Shown here piece after piece: positions 26,149 through 35,029 of a stretch of 64,000 nt of DNA. A program made the translations under genes and the position numbers. Position 1 is the stretch's first letter; every line of letters begins with the position of its first letter. The notes under the pieces were generated by a model. It saw only the letters and a program-made list of their open reading frames with translations, was not told the origin of the DNA and made no database searches. This DNA is from Sphingobium estronivorans (GTDB lineage: Bacteria > Pseudomonadota > Alphaproteobacteria > Sphingomonadales > Sphingomonadaceae): positions 1-64,000 of the forward strand of contig NZ_LFCT01000025.1 of NCBI RefSeq assembly GCF_008692605.1. Direction: 5' to 3'.

Positions 26149-27053
26149 CCCTGGCCCGCTCCTGGGGCGATTATGACGAGACGGTCCCCCTCCCCACCGG
26201 CCGGGTGAAGCGCGGCAGTCCCGATCATCTATTGTTGATGAGCCGAACGCTGCTCGATACGCATGATCCCTATCGTCCGGCGCTCATCGACTGGCCCCAA
26301 CTGGACGAGGAAACGCGCGATAAGATCGTCTCGCTGCCGATCTGGGACATCGCCGTCGCGACGGAAGGGCGCGCGGGCATGAACGTCAAGACCTTTGCGG
26401 AGGGCGTGCACGACCCGCTGCTCAAGGCAGCGGTCGAGATGAACGGGTTCGAGGAGGCGCGCCACAAGCTGGTCCTGTCCGACATGGTGCAGGCCTATGG
26501 CATCGAACTGGCGCCGGAGCCGGACTATAAACGGCCCGCCGATCCTGAATATGCCTTTATGCGCACCGGCTATTCGGAATGCATCGACAGCTTCTTCGGC
26601 TTCGGCCTGTTCAGGGTCGCGAAGGATTCAGGATTCTTCCCGCCGGAACTGGTGGATACGTTCGAACCCGTGATGCGGGAGGAAGGGCGGCATATCCTGT
26701 TCTTCGTCAACTGGGTCGCCTGGTGGCGGCGCAACATGCCGATCTGGCGGCGGCCCTGGTTCGAACTGAAGGTCATCGCCGTCTGGCTTTACCTGATCTG
26801 GGAACGGATCGACATGGCGAAGGGCATGGGCAAGGACAACAGCCGCGCGCAGGAGAATAATTTCACGCTCAACGGGTCGAAGGAACTGGGCGTGGAGATC
26901 AGCTTTCCCGAATTGGCGCGCATCTGTCTGGCGGAAAATGATCGACGATTGGCGCCCTATGATGCGCGCTTGATCCGCCCTCGCTTCGTGCCGGGCATGA
27001 TCTGTTTCGTCCTGCGTTTCATGAAGCGACCGAAGGCGGGAGAGGTCGGCTGA
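26145..27053 (+). CDS. Ferritin-like diiron protein in the hopanoid operon
   Basis: A 302-residue protein with a complete diiron carboxylate ligand pattern: E74 (VATEGRA), E104-x-x-H107 (EEARHK), E145 (YSECID) and E180-x-x-H183 (MREEGRHIL). The spacings of 30, 41 and 35 residues fit a four-helix bundle like that of diiron oxygenases and desaturase-like enzymes. A hydrophobic stretch at about 204-220 and another at 282-292 could bind a membrane. It overlaps hpnK by four bases and hpnL by four (CTGA), so it belongs to the hopanoid operon. None of the Hpn proteins I know (A-R) is of this type. A role in oxidising a hopanoid is inference; reductase partners are not encoded nearby. Confidence 0.8.
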   Translation: MTLARSWGDYDETVPLPTGRVKRGSPDHLLLMSRTLLDTHDPYRPALIDWPQLDEETRDKIVSLPIWDIAVATEGRAGMNVKTFAEGVHDPLLKAAVEMNGFEEARHKLVLSDMVQAYGIELAPEPDYKRPADPEYAFMRTGYSECIDSFFGFGLFRVAKDSGFFPPELVDTFEPVMREEGRHILFFVNWVAWWRRNMPIWRRPWFELKVIAVWLYLIWERIDMAKGMGKDNSRAQENNFTLNGSKELGVEISFPELARICLAENDRRLAPYDARLIRPRFVPGMICFVLRFMKRPKAGEVG

Positions 27054-28039
27054 AACGCTGGACCCGGATCGGCATATTGCTGGCGACCGTGGCGGGGCTT
27101 GCGGTCGCGGCATGGACGATCGGCGCGACCGGCCTCACGGATGTGCTGGCGACGGCGGCACGCATGGGGCTGACGGGTTTCTTGGCTTATTGCCTCTGGT
27201 CGCTGGGCGTTTTCTTCCTGTTGGGCGCGGCCTGGCTGGCGGCGGCCCCCGGCGAGACGGGCCGGTCCCTGCCCCTCTTCGCCTGGGCGCGCATGGTGCG
27301 GGAGGCGGTGTCCGACCTGCTGCCCTTTTCCCAATTGGGCGGCATCATCGTCAGCGCCCGGACGCTGACGGTCGCGGCGCTGCCGTCCAGTCGCGTCCAT
27401 GGCTCGCTGGTCGTCGACATGACAACCGAGATGGCAAGCCAGCTTGTCTACACGCTGTTCGGCCTCGCGCTGATGGGTTCGCGGCTGATCGGCGACGGCG
27501 CGGCGGTCCATCTGCGCCCAGCCATTTTGGGCGGCACGCTGGTCATGGCCGCGATCATGCTGCTGTTCTTCACCATGCAACGGGCCGCGCTGGAATTTGC
27601 CACGCGCATGGCGGGCCGCTTCCTGCCCGGATCGACCGCCATGGTGGCTATGCGTTCGGAACTGGCGCGCATCTATGCACGGAAGGATCGCGTGGCGCTG
27701 GCCTTCGGCGCCAATCTGGCGGCCTGGCTGGCCAGCGGGACCGGCGCCTGGCTGGCGCTCGGCTGGATGGGTGTCACCGCCCCGCTGTGGGACATATTGG
27801 CGCTCGAAAGCCTGATCTTCACATTGCGCAGCGTCGCCTTCGTCATTCCCGGCGCGCTCGGGGTTCAGGAGGCTGCCTATGCCCTTGCCGGTCCGATCTT
27901 CGGCCTGCCGCCGGAAACCGCCCTGGCCCTGTCCCTCGCCAAGCGCGCCCGCGATCTGGCAATCGGGCTGCCGACGCTGCTCTTCTGGCAGGCCAATGAA
28001 ATGCGCAACCTGGCGGGGCGAGGTGAAAAGGCCGGTTGA
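27050..28039 (+). CDS. hpnL: HpnL, UPF0104 flippase-like membrane protein
   Basis: About 329 residues with eight or so membrane helices and the lysylphosphatidylglycerol-synthase/flippase-like (UPF0104) pattern, including PFSQLGGIIVSAR and the C-terminal IPGALGVQEAAYALAG. In hopanoid clusters this family is HpnL. It may move a lipid across the inner membrane. The frame overlaps the previous stop as CTGA at 27050, with GGGAGAGG four bases before; a TTG at 27077 is the other possible start. It is the last gene of hpnI-J-K-diiron-hpnL. Confidence 0.87.
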   Translation: MKRWTRIGILLATVAGLAVAAWTIGATGLTDVLATAARMGLTGFLAYCLWSLGVFFLLGAAWLAAAPGETGRSLPLFAWARMVREAVSDLLPFSQLGGIIVSARTLTVAALPSSRVHGSLVVDMTTEMASQLVYTLFGLALMGSRLIGDGAAVHLRPAILGGTLVMAAIMLLFFTMQRAALEFATRMAGRFLPGSTAMVAMRSELARIYARKDRVALAFGANLAAWLASGTGAWLALGWMGVTAPLWDILALESLIFTLRSVAFVIPGALGVQEAAYALAGPIFGLPPETALALSLAKRARDLAIGLPTLLFWQANEMRNLAGRGEKAG

Positions 28040-28096
28040 ACGGGCGCCATAAACGGCGTTCCGACGATGCGAAAATATGGGCTATCGACCCCACCC

Positions 28097-28111
28097 ATAC
28101 CTCAGATGTAG
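28097..28111 (+). promoter_or_regulatory. Imperfect ATAC-N7-GTA(G) half-operator upstream of catB
   Basis: The sequence ATAC-ctcagat-GTAG lies 45 bases upstream of the perfect operator at 28142. LysR regulators of the BenM/CatM type usually bind one perfect and one imperfect site. The large distance makes this assignment weak. Confidence 0.35.
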
Positions 28112-28141
28112 CCATAGTATAAGGATCATAGGCGAGTCGTT

Positions 28142-28156
28142 ATACCCCATAGGTAT
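28142..28156 (+). promoter_or_regulatory. BenM/CatM-type operator upstream of catB
   Basis: ATACCCCATAGGTAT matches the ATAC-N7-GTAT consensus known for BenM and CatM of Acinetobacter. It lies 78 bases before the catB start. The same type of site stands beside the LysR gene at 57307, so that regulator is the likely binder. Confidence 0.8.
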
Positions 28157-28172
28157 CAAACCTAACCCAAAC

Positions 28173-28183
28173 AGTCTTTCCCA
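28173..28183 (+). promoter_or_regulatory. Shared promoter box AGTCTTTCCCA (catB copy)
   Basis: AGTCTTTCCCA occurs exactly 16 bases after the catB operator. The benA promoter has the identical 11-mer at the same distance on the other strand (57270-57260), and both spacers also contain ACCCA at the same offset. It is probably part of the core promoter or the initial transcribed region. Confidence 0.65.
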
Positions 28184-28233
28184 AGATGGAGGGCGACTCT
28201 TATTCTCCCCCGCAGGACAGCGGAGAGAGTTAT

Positions 28234-29403
28234 ATGGCAACCCCCATCACCATTGATGCAATCGAGACATTCATTCTCGATGTGCCGACCATCCGTCCGC
28301 ATGTCCTGTCCGTCGCCACCATGCAATCGCAGGCGATGGTCATTGTCCGGCTGATCTGCTCGGACGGGATCGAGGGCATCGGCGAAGGCACGACCATCGG
28401 CGGCCTCAGCTATGGCGCAGAAAGCCCGGAAAGCATCCAGCTGACCATCGACCGCTATGCCGCGCCCATCCTGAAGGGCAGCGATCCGACCCGCCCGGCC
28501 CTGATCATGGCGGCGTTGCGCAAGCAGATCGCGGCCAACCATTTCGCCAAGAACGCCATTGAGACCGCCCTGCTGGACGCGCAGGGCAAGCGGTTGGGCG
28601 TGCCGGTCAGCGAGTTGCTGGGCGGTCGCCTGCGCGACAGGCTGCCGGTGCTGTGGACCCTCGCCAGCGGCGATACGGGGCGCGACATTGAAGAGGCCGA
28701 AGCGATGCTCGCCTCCCGCCGTCATAATGCCTTCAAGCTCAAGATCGGCAAGCGCCCTCTGGAAGACGATGTCGCGCATGTGGCGGCGATCAAGCGCGCC
28801 CTGGGCGACCGGGCGAGCGTGCGCGTCGACGTCAACCAGGCCTGGGGCGAAGCCACCGCCAAACGCGGCCTTGCCCTGCTGGCCGATGCCGGAGTCGATC
28901 TGGTTGAACAGCCGATCAAGGCGAGCCAACTGGCCGGCATGGCGCGGCTGACCGCGATGGGCAAGCTGGCGGTGATGGCGGACGAAGCGCTGTACGGTCC
29001 CGATACGGCCTTCGCTTATGCCTCGGCCAGCGCGGCGGACGTGTTCGCGGTCAAGATTGCCCAGGCGGGCGGGCTTGGCCCGGCCAAGGCGCTGGCCGGC
29101 ATTGCCGAAGCGGCGGGCGTGGCGCTCTATGGCGGCACCATGCTGGAAGGCGGCGTGGGCACGGTTGCCTCGGCACAGCTGTTCGCGACCTTCAACGATC
29201 TGGCCTTCGGGACGGAGCTGTTCGGACCGCTGCTGCTGACCGAAGAAGTCCTCGCCCAACCGCTGGACTATTCCGATTACAGCCTGGCCGTGCCCACTGG
29301 CCCCGGCCTTGGCATCGCGCTCAACCCCGACGCGGTTGCGGCTCTTCGCCGGGATCGCGCCACCCCGACCACGGTCATTTTCCCCAAGCAAGCGAACGGA
29401 TAA
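28234..29403 (+). CDS. catB: Muconate cycloisomerase
   Basis: A 389-residue enolase-superfamily enzyme turning cis,cis-muconate into muconolactone. The catalytic and metal residues line up with the Pseudomonas enzyme: K168 and K170 (FKLKIG), metal ligands D199, E225 and D250 (RVDVNQ, LVEQP, MADEA). I start at 28234, where GGAGAGAG stands 4-5 bases upstream. It heads a seven-gene operon catBCA-pcaIJFD and is preceded by the ATAC-N7-GTAT operator. Confidence 0.96.
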   Translation: MATPITIDAIETFILDVPTIRPHVLSVATMQSQAMVIVRLICSDGIEGIGEGTTIGGLSYGAESPESIQLTIDRYAAPILKGSDPTRPALIMAALRKQIAANHFAKNAIETALLDAQGKRLGVPVSELLGGRLRDRLPVLWTLASGDTGRDIEEAEAMLASRRHNAFKLKIGKRPLEDDVAHVAAIKRALGDRASVRVDVNQAWGEATAKRGLALLADAGVDLVEQPIKASQLAGMARLTAMGKLAVMADEALYGPDTAFAYASASAADVFAVKIAQAGGLGPAKALAGIAEAAGVALYGGTMLEGGVGTVASAQLFATFNDLAFGTELFGPLLLTEEVLAQPLDYSDYSLAVPTGPGLGIALNPDAVAALRRDRATPTTVIFPKQANG

Positions 29404-29407
29404 GCCG

Positions 29408-29698
29408 ATGTTGTTTCATGTCACCATGGATATCAAGGTTCCGCTGGATTATGATCCCGTGCGGTTCGAAGGGTTGAAGGCGGCGGAGAAGGCCCGCTTT
29501 CAGGAATTGCAGCGCGCCGGCACCTGGCGCCACATCTGGCGCGTCGTCGGCCAGTACAGCAATGTCAGCATCTTCGATGTGGAAAGCAACGCGCAGCTCC
29601 ACGACGTGCTGACGACGCTGCCGCTCTATCCTTTCATGGACGTGAAGGTGACCGCGCTTTGCCGCCATCCTTCCTCCATTCACGACGACGATCGCTGA
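29408..29698 (+). CDS. catC: Muconolactone delta-isomerase
   Basis: A 96-residue cytoplasmic isomerase converting muconolactone to 3-oxoadipate enol-lactone. The start MLFHVTMDIKVP, the RVVGQYSNVSIFDVES strand and the LPLYPFMDVKVTALCRHPS tail are those of CatC. The length fits the family's 92-97 residues. It lies 4 bases after catB and 24 bases before catA. Confidence 0.95.
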   Translation: MLFHVTMDIKVPLDYDPVRFEGLKAAEKARFQELQRAGTWRHIWRVVGQYSNVSIFDVESNAQLHDVLTTLPLYPFMDVKVTALCRHPSSIHDDDR

Positions 29699-29722
29699 AA
29701 CCCTATCACTTGGAGAGGTATA

Positions 29723-30613
29723 ATGACCGAAGATTTCGTGAATACTCAAGCGGTTCAGACCCTGCTCGATCGCGCCAGCGGCCTTGAAGCCGAGGGCGGC
29801 GACAAGCGGCTGAAGGCCATTACCCGCGATCTGGTCGAAGCGGCGATGAAGGTCATCGTTCGCTATGACGTGACCGAAAGCGAGTTCTGGGGCGCGATCA
29901 AATATTTCCAGGATGGCGGCGCCGAATTCGGTCTGATCGTCCCCGGCGTCGGCCTTGAACATTTCATGGACCTGTTCATGGACGCAAAGGACGCCGAGGC
30001 CGGCAAGTCGGGCGGCACCCCGCGCACCATCGAAGGGCCGCTCTATGTCGCCGGCGCTCCGCTGGTCGAGGGCGACGTCAACCTGACCGACGATGCCGAC
30101 GACACCGGAACGCTCTATATGAGCGGCGTGATCAAGGGACCGGACGGCGAGCCGGTTCAGAATGCGATCGTGCATGTCTGGCACGCCAACAGCCAGGGCT
30201 GGTATTCGCATTTCGACCCGACCCGCGAACAGACCCCGTTCAACAACCGCCGCCGCATCAAGGTGGACAGCGACGGCCGCTACGCCTTTCATTCGAAGAT
30301 GCCCAACGGTTACAGCGTGCCGCCGGGCGGCGCCGCCGATATACTGATGCAGGCGATCGGCCGTCACGGCAACCGCCCGGCCCATGTCCACTTCTTCGTC
30401 GAAGCCCCCGGCTATCGCACGCTGACGACGCAGATCAACTTCGGCGACGATCCTTTCGCGGCAGACGATTTTGCCTTTGCCACGCGGGAAGGCCTGCTGC
30501 CGGTCCCCAACCGCCAGGGCGACACCGCGACCATCGCCTTCGATTTCGAACTGCAAAAGGCGGACGCCGCCAGCGAAGAGGGCTTTTCGTCCCGCACGCG
30601 CGCCGCGGCTTAA
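29723..30613 (+). CDS. catA: Catechol 1,2-dioxygenase
   Basis: A 296-residue intradiol ring-cleaving enzyme giving cis,cis-muconate. The Fe(III) ligands are Y161, Y197, H221 and H223; the spacing of 36, 24 and 2 is the same as in the Acinetobacter enzyme. An N-terminal helical dimerisation domain spans residues 1-105. A good ribosome site (GGAGAGG) precedes the ATG. The order catB-catC-catA is the one common in pseudomonads. Confidence 0.96.
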   Translation: MTEDFVNTQAVQTLLDRASGLEAEGGDKRLKAITRDLVEAAMKVIVRYDVTESEFWGAIKYFQDGGAEFGLIVPGVGLEHFMDLFMDAKDAEAGKSGGTPRTIEGPLYVAGAPLVEGDVNLTDDADDTGTLYMSGVIKGPDGEPVQNAIVHVWHANSQGWYSHFDPTREQTPFNNRRRIKVDSDGRYAFHSKMPNGYSVPPGGAADILMQAIGRHGNRPAHVHFFVEAPGYRTLTTQINFGDDPFAADDFAFATREGLLPVPNRQGDTATIAFDFELQKADAASEEGFSSRTRAAA

Positions 30614-30630
30614 CAAGAGGGAGGCTTTCC

Positions 30631-31338
30631 ATGCAGAAGATTTACGACAGCCCTCGGGTCGCACTGGATGGCTTGTTGTTCGACGGCATGACGATCATGT
30701 CGGGCGGGTTCGGGCTCTCGGGTAATCCCGAGAGCCTGATCCCAGAAATTCGGGCATCGGGCGTCAAGGACCTGACCGTCATCTCCAACAATGCGGGGGC
30801 CGATGGTTTCGGCCTGTGGATGCTGCTGGAAAGCCGCCAGATCCGGAAGATGATCTCGTCCTATGTGGGCGAGAACAAGCTGTTCGAAAGCCAGTATCTC
30901 TCGGGCGAACTCGAACTGGAACTGAACCCGCAGGGCACGCTGGCGGAACGCATCCGGGCGGGCGGCGCGGGCATCCCGGCCTTCTACACCAAAACGGGCG
31001 TCGGCACCGTCGTTGCCGAGGGCAAGCCGGTCGAGACGTTCGAGGGCGAGGACTATGTCCGCGAGACATGGCTGCGCGCCGATCTGTCGATCATCAAGGC
31101 CTGGCGGGCCGACCCGGCGGGCAATCTGATGTTCCGCAAGACCGCGCGCAACTTCAACCCGAACATGGCGACGGCCGGCAAGGTAACGGTCGTGGAGGTC
31201 GAGGAAATCGTGCCCGAAGGCAGCTTCGATCCCGACTGCATCCACACGCCGGGCATCTATGTCGACCGCATCCTCCTCTCGACCGTCAACGAGAAGCGGA
31301 TCGAGAAGCTGACCACCCGCGAAAGGGAGACTGCATGA
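30631..31338 (+). CDS. pcaI: 3-oxoadipate CoA-transferase subunit A
   Basis: A 235-residue alpha subunit of the succinyl-CoA:3-oxoadipate CoA transferase, which activates 3-oxoadipate. The glycine-rich [12 protein letters not shown] near residue 25 binds CoA, and the C-terminal [17 protein letters not shown] is typical. GGGAGG precedes the ATG, and its stop overlaps the pcaJ start by four bases, as expected for paired subunits. Confidence 0.95.
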   Translation: MQKIYDSPRVALDGLLFDGMTIMSGGFGLSGNPESLIPEIRASGVKDLTVISNNAGADGFGLWMLLESRQIRKMISSYVGENKLFESQYLSGELELELNPQGTLAERIRAGGAGIPAFYTKTGVGTVVAEGKPVETFEGEDYVRETWLRADLSIIKAWRADPAGNLMFRKTARNFNPNMATAGKVTVVEVEEIVPEGSFDPDCIHTPGIYVDRILLSTVNEKRIEKLTTRERETA

Positions 31339-31991
31339 TGAGCTGGACCCGCGACGAGATGGCGGCGCGTGCCGCAAAGGAACTGCGCGACGGCTATTAT
31401 GTGAATCTGGGCATCGGCATCCCGACGCTGGTGGCCAATCATGTTCCGCAAGGCGTCAACGTCACGCTCCAGAGCGAGAATGGCATGCTGGGTATCGGCC
31501 CCTTCCCCTATGAGGGCGAAGCGGACCCCGATCTTATCAACGCCGGCAAGCAGACGATCACTGCGCTGCCGACCTCCAGCTTCTTCTCCTCGGCGGACAG
31601 CTTCGCGATGATCCGGGGCGGGCATATCGACATGGCCGTGCTGGGCGCGATGGAGGTGGCCGCCAATGGCGACCTCGCCAACTGGACCATCCCCGGCAAG
31701 ATGGTGAAGGGCATGGGCGGCGCCATGGATCTGGTCGCGGGCGTCAAGCGCGTGGTCGTGGTCATGGACCATGTGTCGAAGAACGGCAGCCCCAAGATCC
31801 TCGAAACCTGCACCCTGCCGCTCACCGGCAAGGCCGTGGTCGACCTCATCATCACCGACCTGGGCGTGATCGCGGTGGACCGCAAGGCCGGAGGGCTGAC
31901 CCTCGTCGAAACCGCGCCCGGCGTCAGCGTCGAGGAGATCGTGGCCAAGACCGGCGCGCCGCTCGTCATCAACGAGGCCGTCGCCGCATGA
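31335..31991 (+). CDS. pcaJ: 3-oxoadipate CoA-transferase subunit B
   Basis: The 218-residue beta subunit. The catalytic glutamate is E48 in LQSENGMLG, the SENG motif of class I CoA transferases. Two adjacent ATG codons (31335, 31338) are possible starts; the first overlaps the pcaI stop, and GGGAG stands 6 or 9 bases before them. The stop overlaps the pcaF start by four bases (ATGA). Confidence 0.95.
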   Translation: MMSWTRDEMAARAAKELRDGYYVNLGIGIPTLVANHVPQGVNVTLQSENGMLGIGPFPYEGEADPDLINAGKQTITALPTSSFFSSADSFAMIRGGHIDMAVLGAMEVAANGDLANWTIPGKMVKGMGGAMDLVAGVKRVVVVMDHVSKNGSPKILETCTLPLTGKAVVDLIITDLGVIAVDRKAGGLTLVETAPGVSVEEIVAKTGAPLVINEAVAA

Positions 31992-33190
31992 GCGAGGCCT
32001 TTCTCTGCGACGCCGTTCGCACGCCCATTGGCCGCTATGCCGGTGCGCTGGCGTCCGTCCGCGCCGATGACCTCGCCGCGATCCCGATCAAGGCGCTCAT
32101 CGAACGCAGCGGAATCGATCCCGCCGCCATCGACGATGTGATCCTGGGCAGCGCCAACCAGGCGGGCGAGGATAATCGCAACGTCGCGCGCATGGCCGCG
32201 CTGCTGGCCGGCCTGCCCGACAGCGTGGGTGGCTCGACCGTCAATCGCCTCTGCGCCTCCGGTCTGGACGCGGTGGGTTCGGCGGCGCGGGCGATCCGGT
32301 CGGGCGATGCCGACCTGATGATCGCGGGCGGCGTGGAAAGCATGAGCCGCGCCCCCTTCGTCATGCCTAAGGCGGAAAGCGCCTATTCGCGCAGCAACGC
32401 CATTTACGACACCACCATCGGCTGGCGTTTCGTCAATCCGAGGATGAAGGCGCTGTACGGCGTCGATTCCATGCCGGAGACGGGCGAGAATGTCGCCAGC
32501 GACTTTAGCATCTCGCGCGCGGACCAGGACGCTTTCGCCCTGCGCAGCCAGCAGAAGGCGGCCGCCGCGCAGGCAGCCGGCTATTTCGCAGAGGAAATCG
32601 CATCGGTCGTCATCACCGACCGCAAGGGCCGGGAAACGATTGTCGATACGGACGAGCATCCGCGCGCCGACACGACCATCGAAACGCTGGCGAAGCTCAA
32701 GCCCGTGGTCCGGCCGGACGGGACGGTGACGGCGGGCAATGCGTCGGGCGTCAATGACGGCGCGGCGGCAATGATCCTCTCCAATGAAGCCGCGGTCCAG
32801 CGCCATGGCCTGAAGCCCCGCGCCCGTATCCTGGGCATGGCGAGCGCCGGCGTTCCGCCGCGCATCATGGGCATCGGGCCCGTACCCGCCACGCAGAAGC
32901 TGATGGCGCGGCTGGGCCTGGCCATCGACCGTTTCGACGCGATCGAACTCAATGAGGCATTTGCCAGTCAGGGTCTGGCGGTGCTGCGCGGTCTGGGCAT
33001 TGCCGACGATGATGCGCGGGTCAATGCCAATGGCGGCGCGATCGCGCTGGGGCATCCGCTGGGCATGTCGGGCGCGCGCATCCTGATGACGCTGGTGCAT
33101 CAGTTGGAGAAAACGGGTGGCAGGCTTGGTCTGGCGACGCTGTGCATCGGTGTCGGTCAGGGGCTGGCGGTCGCGGTGGAGCGGGTATGA
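31988..33190 (+). CDS. pcaF: 3-oxoadipyl-CoA thiolase
   Basis: A 400-residue thiolase that splits 3-oxoadipyl-CoA into succinyl-CoA and acetyl-CoA. The catalytic triad is C89 (NRLCASG), H356 ([13 protein letters not shown]) and C386 (TLCIGVGQG). The length fits the family exactly. The start overlaps pcaJ, and the stop overlaps pcaD by four bases. Confidence 0.95.
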   Translation: MSEAFLCDAVRTPIGRYAGALASVRADDLAAIPIKALIERSGIDPAAIDDVILGSANQAGEDNRNVARMAALLAGLPDSVGGSTVNRLCASGLDAVGSAARAIRSGDADLMIAGGVESMSRAPFVMPKAESAYSRSNAIYDTTIGWRFVNPRMKALYGVDSMPETGENVASDFSISRADQDAFALRSQQKAAAAQAAGYFAEEIASVVITDRKGRETIVDTDEHPRADTTIETLAKLKPVVRPDGTVTAGNASGVNDGAAAMILSNEAAVQRHGLKPRARILGMASAGVPPRIMGIGPVPATQKLMARLGLAIDRFDAIELNEAFASQGLAVLRGLGIADDDARVNANGGAIALGHPLGMSGARILMTLVHQLEKTGGRLGLATLCIGVGQGLAVAVERV

Positions 33191-33975
33191 TGGCTAAGCA
33201 GTTTGCCGCCATGGGCGACGGATGCCGCATCGCCTGGCGTTTCGATGGGCCGGAAGACGCGCCCGTGCTGTTGCTGTCCAACTCGCTCGGCACCGACATG
33301 GGCATGTGGGCGCCGCAAATGGCGCATTGGACGCAGAACTTCCGCGTCCTGCGCTACGACCAGCGGGGCCACGGCGCGTCGGATGCGCCGGCGGGCGCCT
33401 ATTCCATCGACCGGCTCGGCCGCGATGTCGTCGAACTGCTCGACGCGCTGAAGATCGAGACGGTCGATTTCTGCGGCCTGTCGCTGGGCGGCATGACCGG
33501 GCAATGGCTGGGCATCCGCGAGCCGCAGCGTCTGCGGCGGCTAGTCCTGGCCAATACGTCCAGTTTCATGGGGCCGCCCTCGGCCTGGGATGCGCGCATC
33601 CAACTGGTGCGCGAACAGGGGATGGCGCCGTTAGCGGACGCATCGGTCCAGCGCTGGTTCACCCAGAGCTTCGCCGCGACCGGGCAGGACGCCATCGCGC
33701 CCATCGGCGCCATGCTTCAGCTGACCCGGCCTCAGGGCTATGCCGGTTGCTGCGCCGCGATCCGCGACATGGACCTGCGCCGCCCGGTCGCGATGATCGA
33801 AACGCCCACGCTGGTCATTGGCGGGACGCAGGACCCTGCTACGCCGCCGCCGCACAGCGAAGCGCTGGCCCATGCCATCGCCGGTTCGCAACTGGTGATG
33901 CTGGAAGCCGCGCATCTCGCCAATGTCGAATGCCCGGAGGCGTTCGCTCAGGCGGTACTGGAATTTCTGGCCTAG
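33187..33975 (+). CDS. pcaD: 3-oxoadipate enol-lactonase
   Basis: A 262-residue alpha/beta hydrolase that opens the enol-lactone made by CatC. The nucleophile elbow GLSLGG has S99, the acid is in GGTQDPATPP and the histidine is H243 (EAAHLANVE). The oxyanion strand LLLSNSLGTDMGMW is typical of PcaD. The ATG at 33187 overlaps the pcaF stop; a second ATG follows directly. It ends the cat-pca operon, although it acts before PcaIJ and PcaF in the pathway. Confidence 0.94.
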   Translation: MMAKQFAAMGDGCRIAWRFDGPEDAPVLLLSNSLGTDMGMWAPQMAHWTQNFRVLRYDQRGHGASDAPAGAYSIDRLGRDVVELLDALKIETVDFCGLSLGGMTGQWLGIREPQRLRRLVLANTSSFMGPPSAWDARIQLVREQGMAPLADASVQRWFTQSFAATGQDAIAPIGAMLQLTRPQGYAGCCAAIRDMDLRRPVAMIETPTLVIGGTQDPATPPPHSEALAHAIAGSQLVMLEAAHLANVECPEAFAQAVLEFLA

Positions 33976-34035
33976 GCCAGCCGGACTCGCATGTCGTCCA
34001 TTGTCCCCTTATGATGAGGGGACAGGAGTGATGGC

Positions 34036-34524
34036 ATGACCGACGAACCTGCTTCCCCCGTCTGCTACGCGGCGGACGGTTCCGACGCCTATATGGGCTA
34101 TGCGGAGCGCGATGAAATCCTGGCGGCGCTGAACGAACTGCTCGAAGCGGAAAAGGCGGGTGCCCGCGTCGCGCTGAACAGCAGCAAATCGACGTCCCCG
34201 ACCGGCTATGCGCCGCTGATGCAGGATGTGCGGAAGGATGAAGCGCATTGGTGCGCCATGCTGACCCGCCACATCCAGCGGATCGGCGGTGTGCCGTCAT
34301 CTGCCACGGGCGCCTTTCTGGGCAAGGCCATGGCGATCGCGGACCCGCTGGAGCGGCTCGCTTTCCTCAATCGCGGGCAGGCCTGGGTTGTGAAGAGGAT
34401 CGAGACAATCACGCCGCGCATCCGCGACGAATCGCTGCATGCGGATCTCAGGGACATGGCGGAAAAGCATCGCGTCAATATCGGGATCGCGGACGCGTTT
34501 CTGGAAGGGCACGCAGACCGTTGA
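34036..34524 (+). CDS. Ferritin-like DUF6306-type protein
   Basis: A 162-residue, mostly helical protein. The N-terminal DAYMGYAERDEILAALNELLEAEKAGARV and KDEAHWCAMLTRHIQR resemble a small ferritin-like family that I remember as DUF6306. Potential metal ligands are the glutamates of LLEAEKAG and the EAH of KDEAHW. AGGAGTG precedes the ATG. It lies 60 bases after pcaD on the same strand but has no clear link with the aromatic pathway. Function unknown; a stress or iron-related role would be a guess. Confidence 0.7.
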   Translation: MTDEPASPVCYAADGSDAYMGYAERDEILAALNELLEAEKAGARVALNSSKSTSPTGYAPLMQDVRKDEAHWCAMLTRHIQRIGGVPSSATGAFLGKAMAIADPLERLAFLNRGQAWVVKRIETITPRIRDESLHADLRDMAEKHRVNIGIADAFLEGHADR

Positions 34525-34533
34525 AATCCCTGG

Positions 34534-34719
34534 TCAGGGTTCCAGCAGCGCGATAACGGCCCGGCGCACTTGCCGCCTCCGCCGGTCGGGTTCGCTGATT
34601 TCGGGAAACGCCTCCTCCCGCATCCGCCGCACGAGGAATCGCAATGCCGCCCGGTCCGGGGATCGGCCTGCACCGATGCTGGCAAGCAGAGCGGGATAGG
34701 TCCAGATCGGCGCCGTCAC
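34534..34719 (-). CDS. Small hypothetical protein, coupled to the upstream membrane protein
   Basis: A 61-residue basic protein starting with a GTG that overlaps the stop of the 96-residue membrane protein (GTGA). No recognised domain; the second half is very rich in arginine (RRMREE, RRRRQVRRA). The overlap and codon pattern favour a real gene, but the small size leaves doubt. It would share the MarR-type operator at 35030. Confidence 0.5.
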   Translation of the reverse strand: MTAPIWTYPALLASIGAGRSPDRAALRFLVRRMREEAFPEISEPDRRRRQVRRAVIALLEP

Positions 34720-35006
34720 TTGTCCTGTCCCCGGACTATAGGCGTCGGCTCATCCGGCCTGCGTTCGGAAATCCAGAGGAACAAAGCCCCGAAAAGACCG
34801 CAAAGCGCGCTCAGCCGGACAAATTCGCTATGGATCACGCCGGTCAGCAACAGGATGGACAGCGGACCGAGCAGCAGCATCGCGGCCCAGCCCCGATGAT
34901 GCAACCGGGCCGTGAAAGCGGACGCCAGCCAGCACAGCAATCCCGCCGCCGCTACGCTGCCGATGACAAGGGCGATGGATTGAACGATGATGGCCATGAC
35001 GAACAT
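34716..35006 (-). CDS. Small membrane protein, 3 TM
   Basis: A 96-residue protein with three hydrophobic segments (about residues 3-28, 41-59 and 64-80) and a charged C-terminus. AGGAGAGG stands 7 bases before the ATG, so the start is firm. Immediately upstream, at 35030-35049, is a 20-base palindrome identical to the one in front of the MarR gene and the ClC gene. It may therefore belong to that small regulon. Family not recognised. Confidence 0.7.
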   Translation of the reverse strand: MFVMAIIVQSIALVIGSVAAAGLLCWLASAFTARLHHRGWAAMLLLGPLSILLLTGVIHSEFVRLSALCGLFGALFLWISERRPDEPTPIVRGQDK

Positions 35007-35029
35007 GAGGCGCCTCTCCTGAGGGCATT

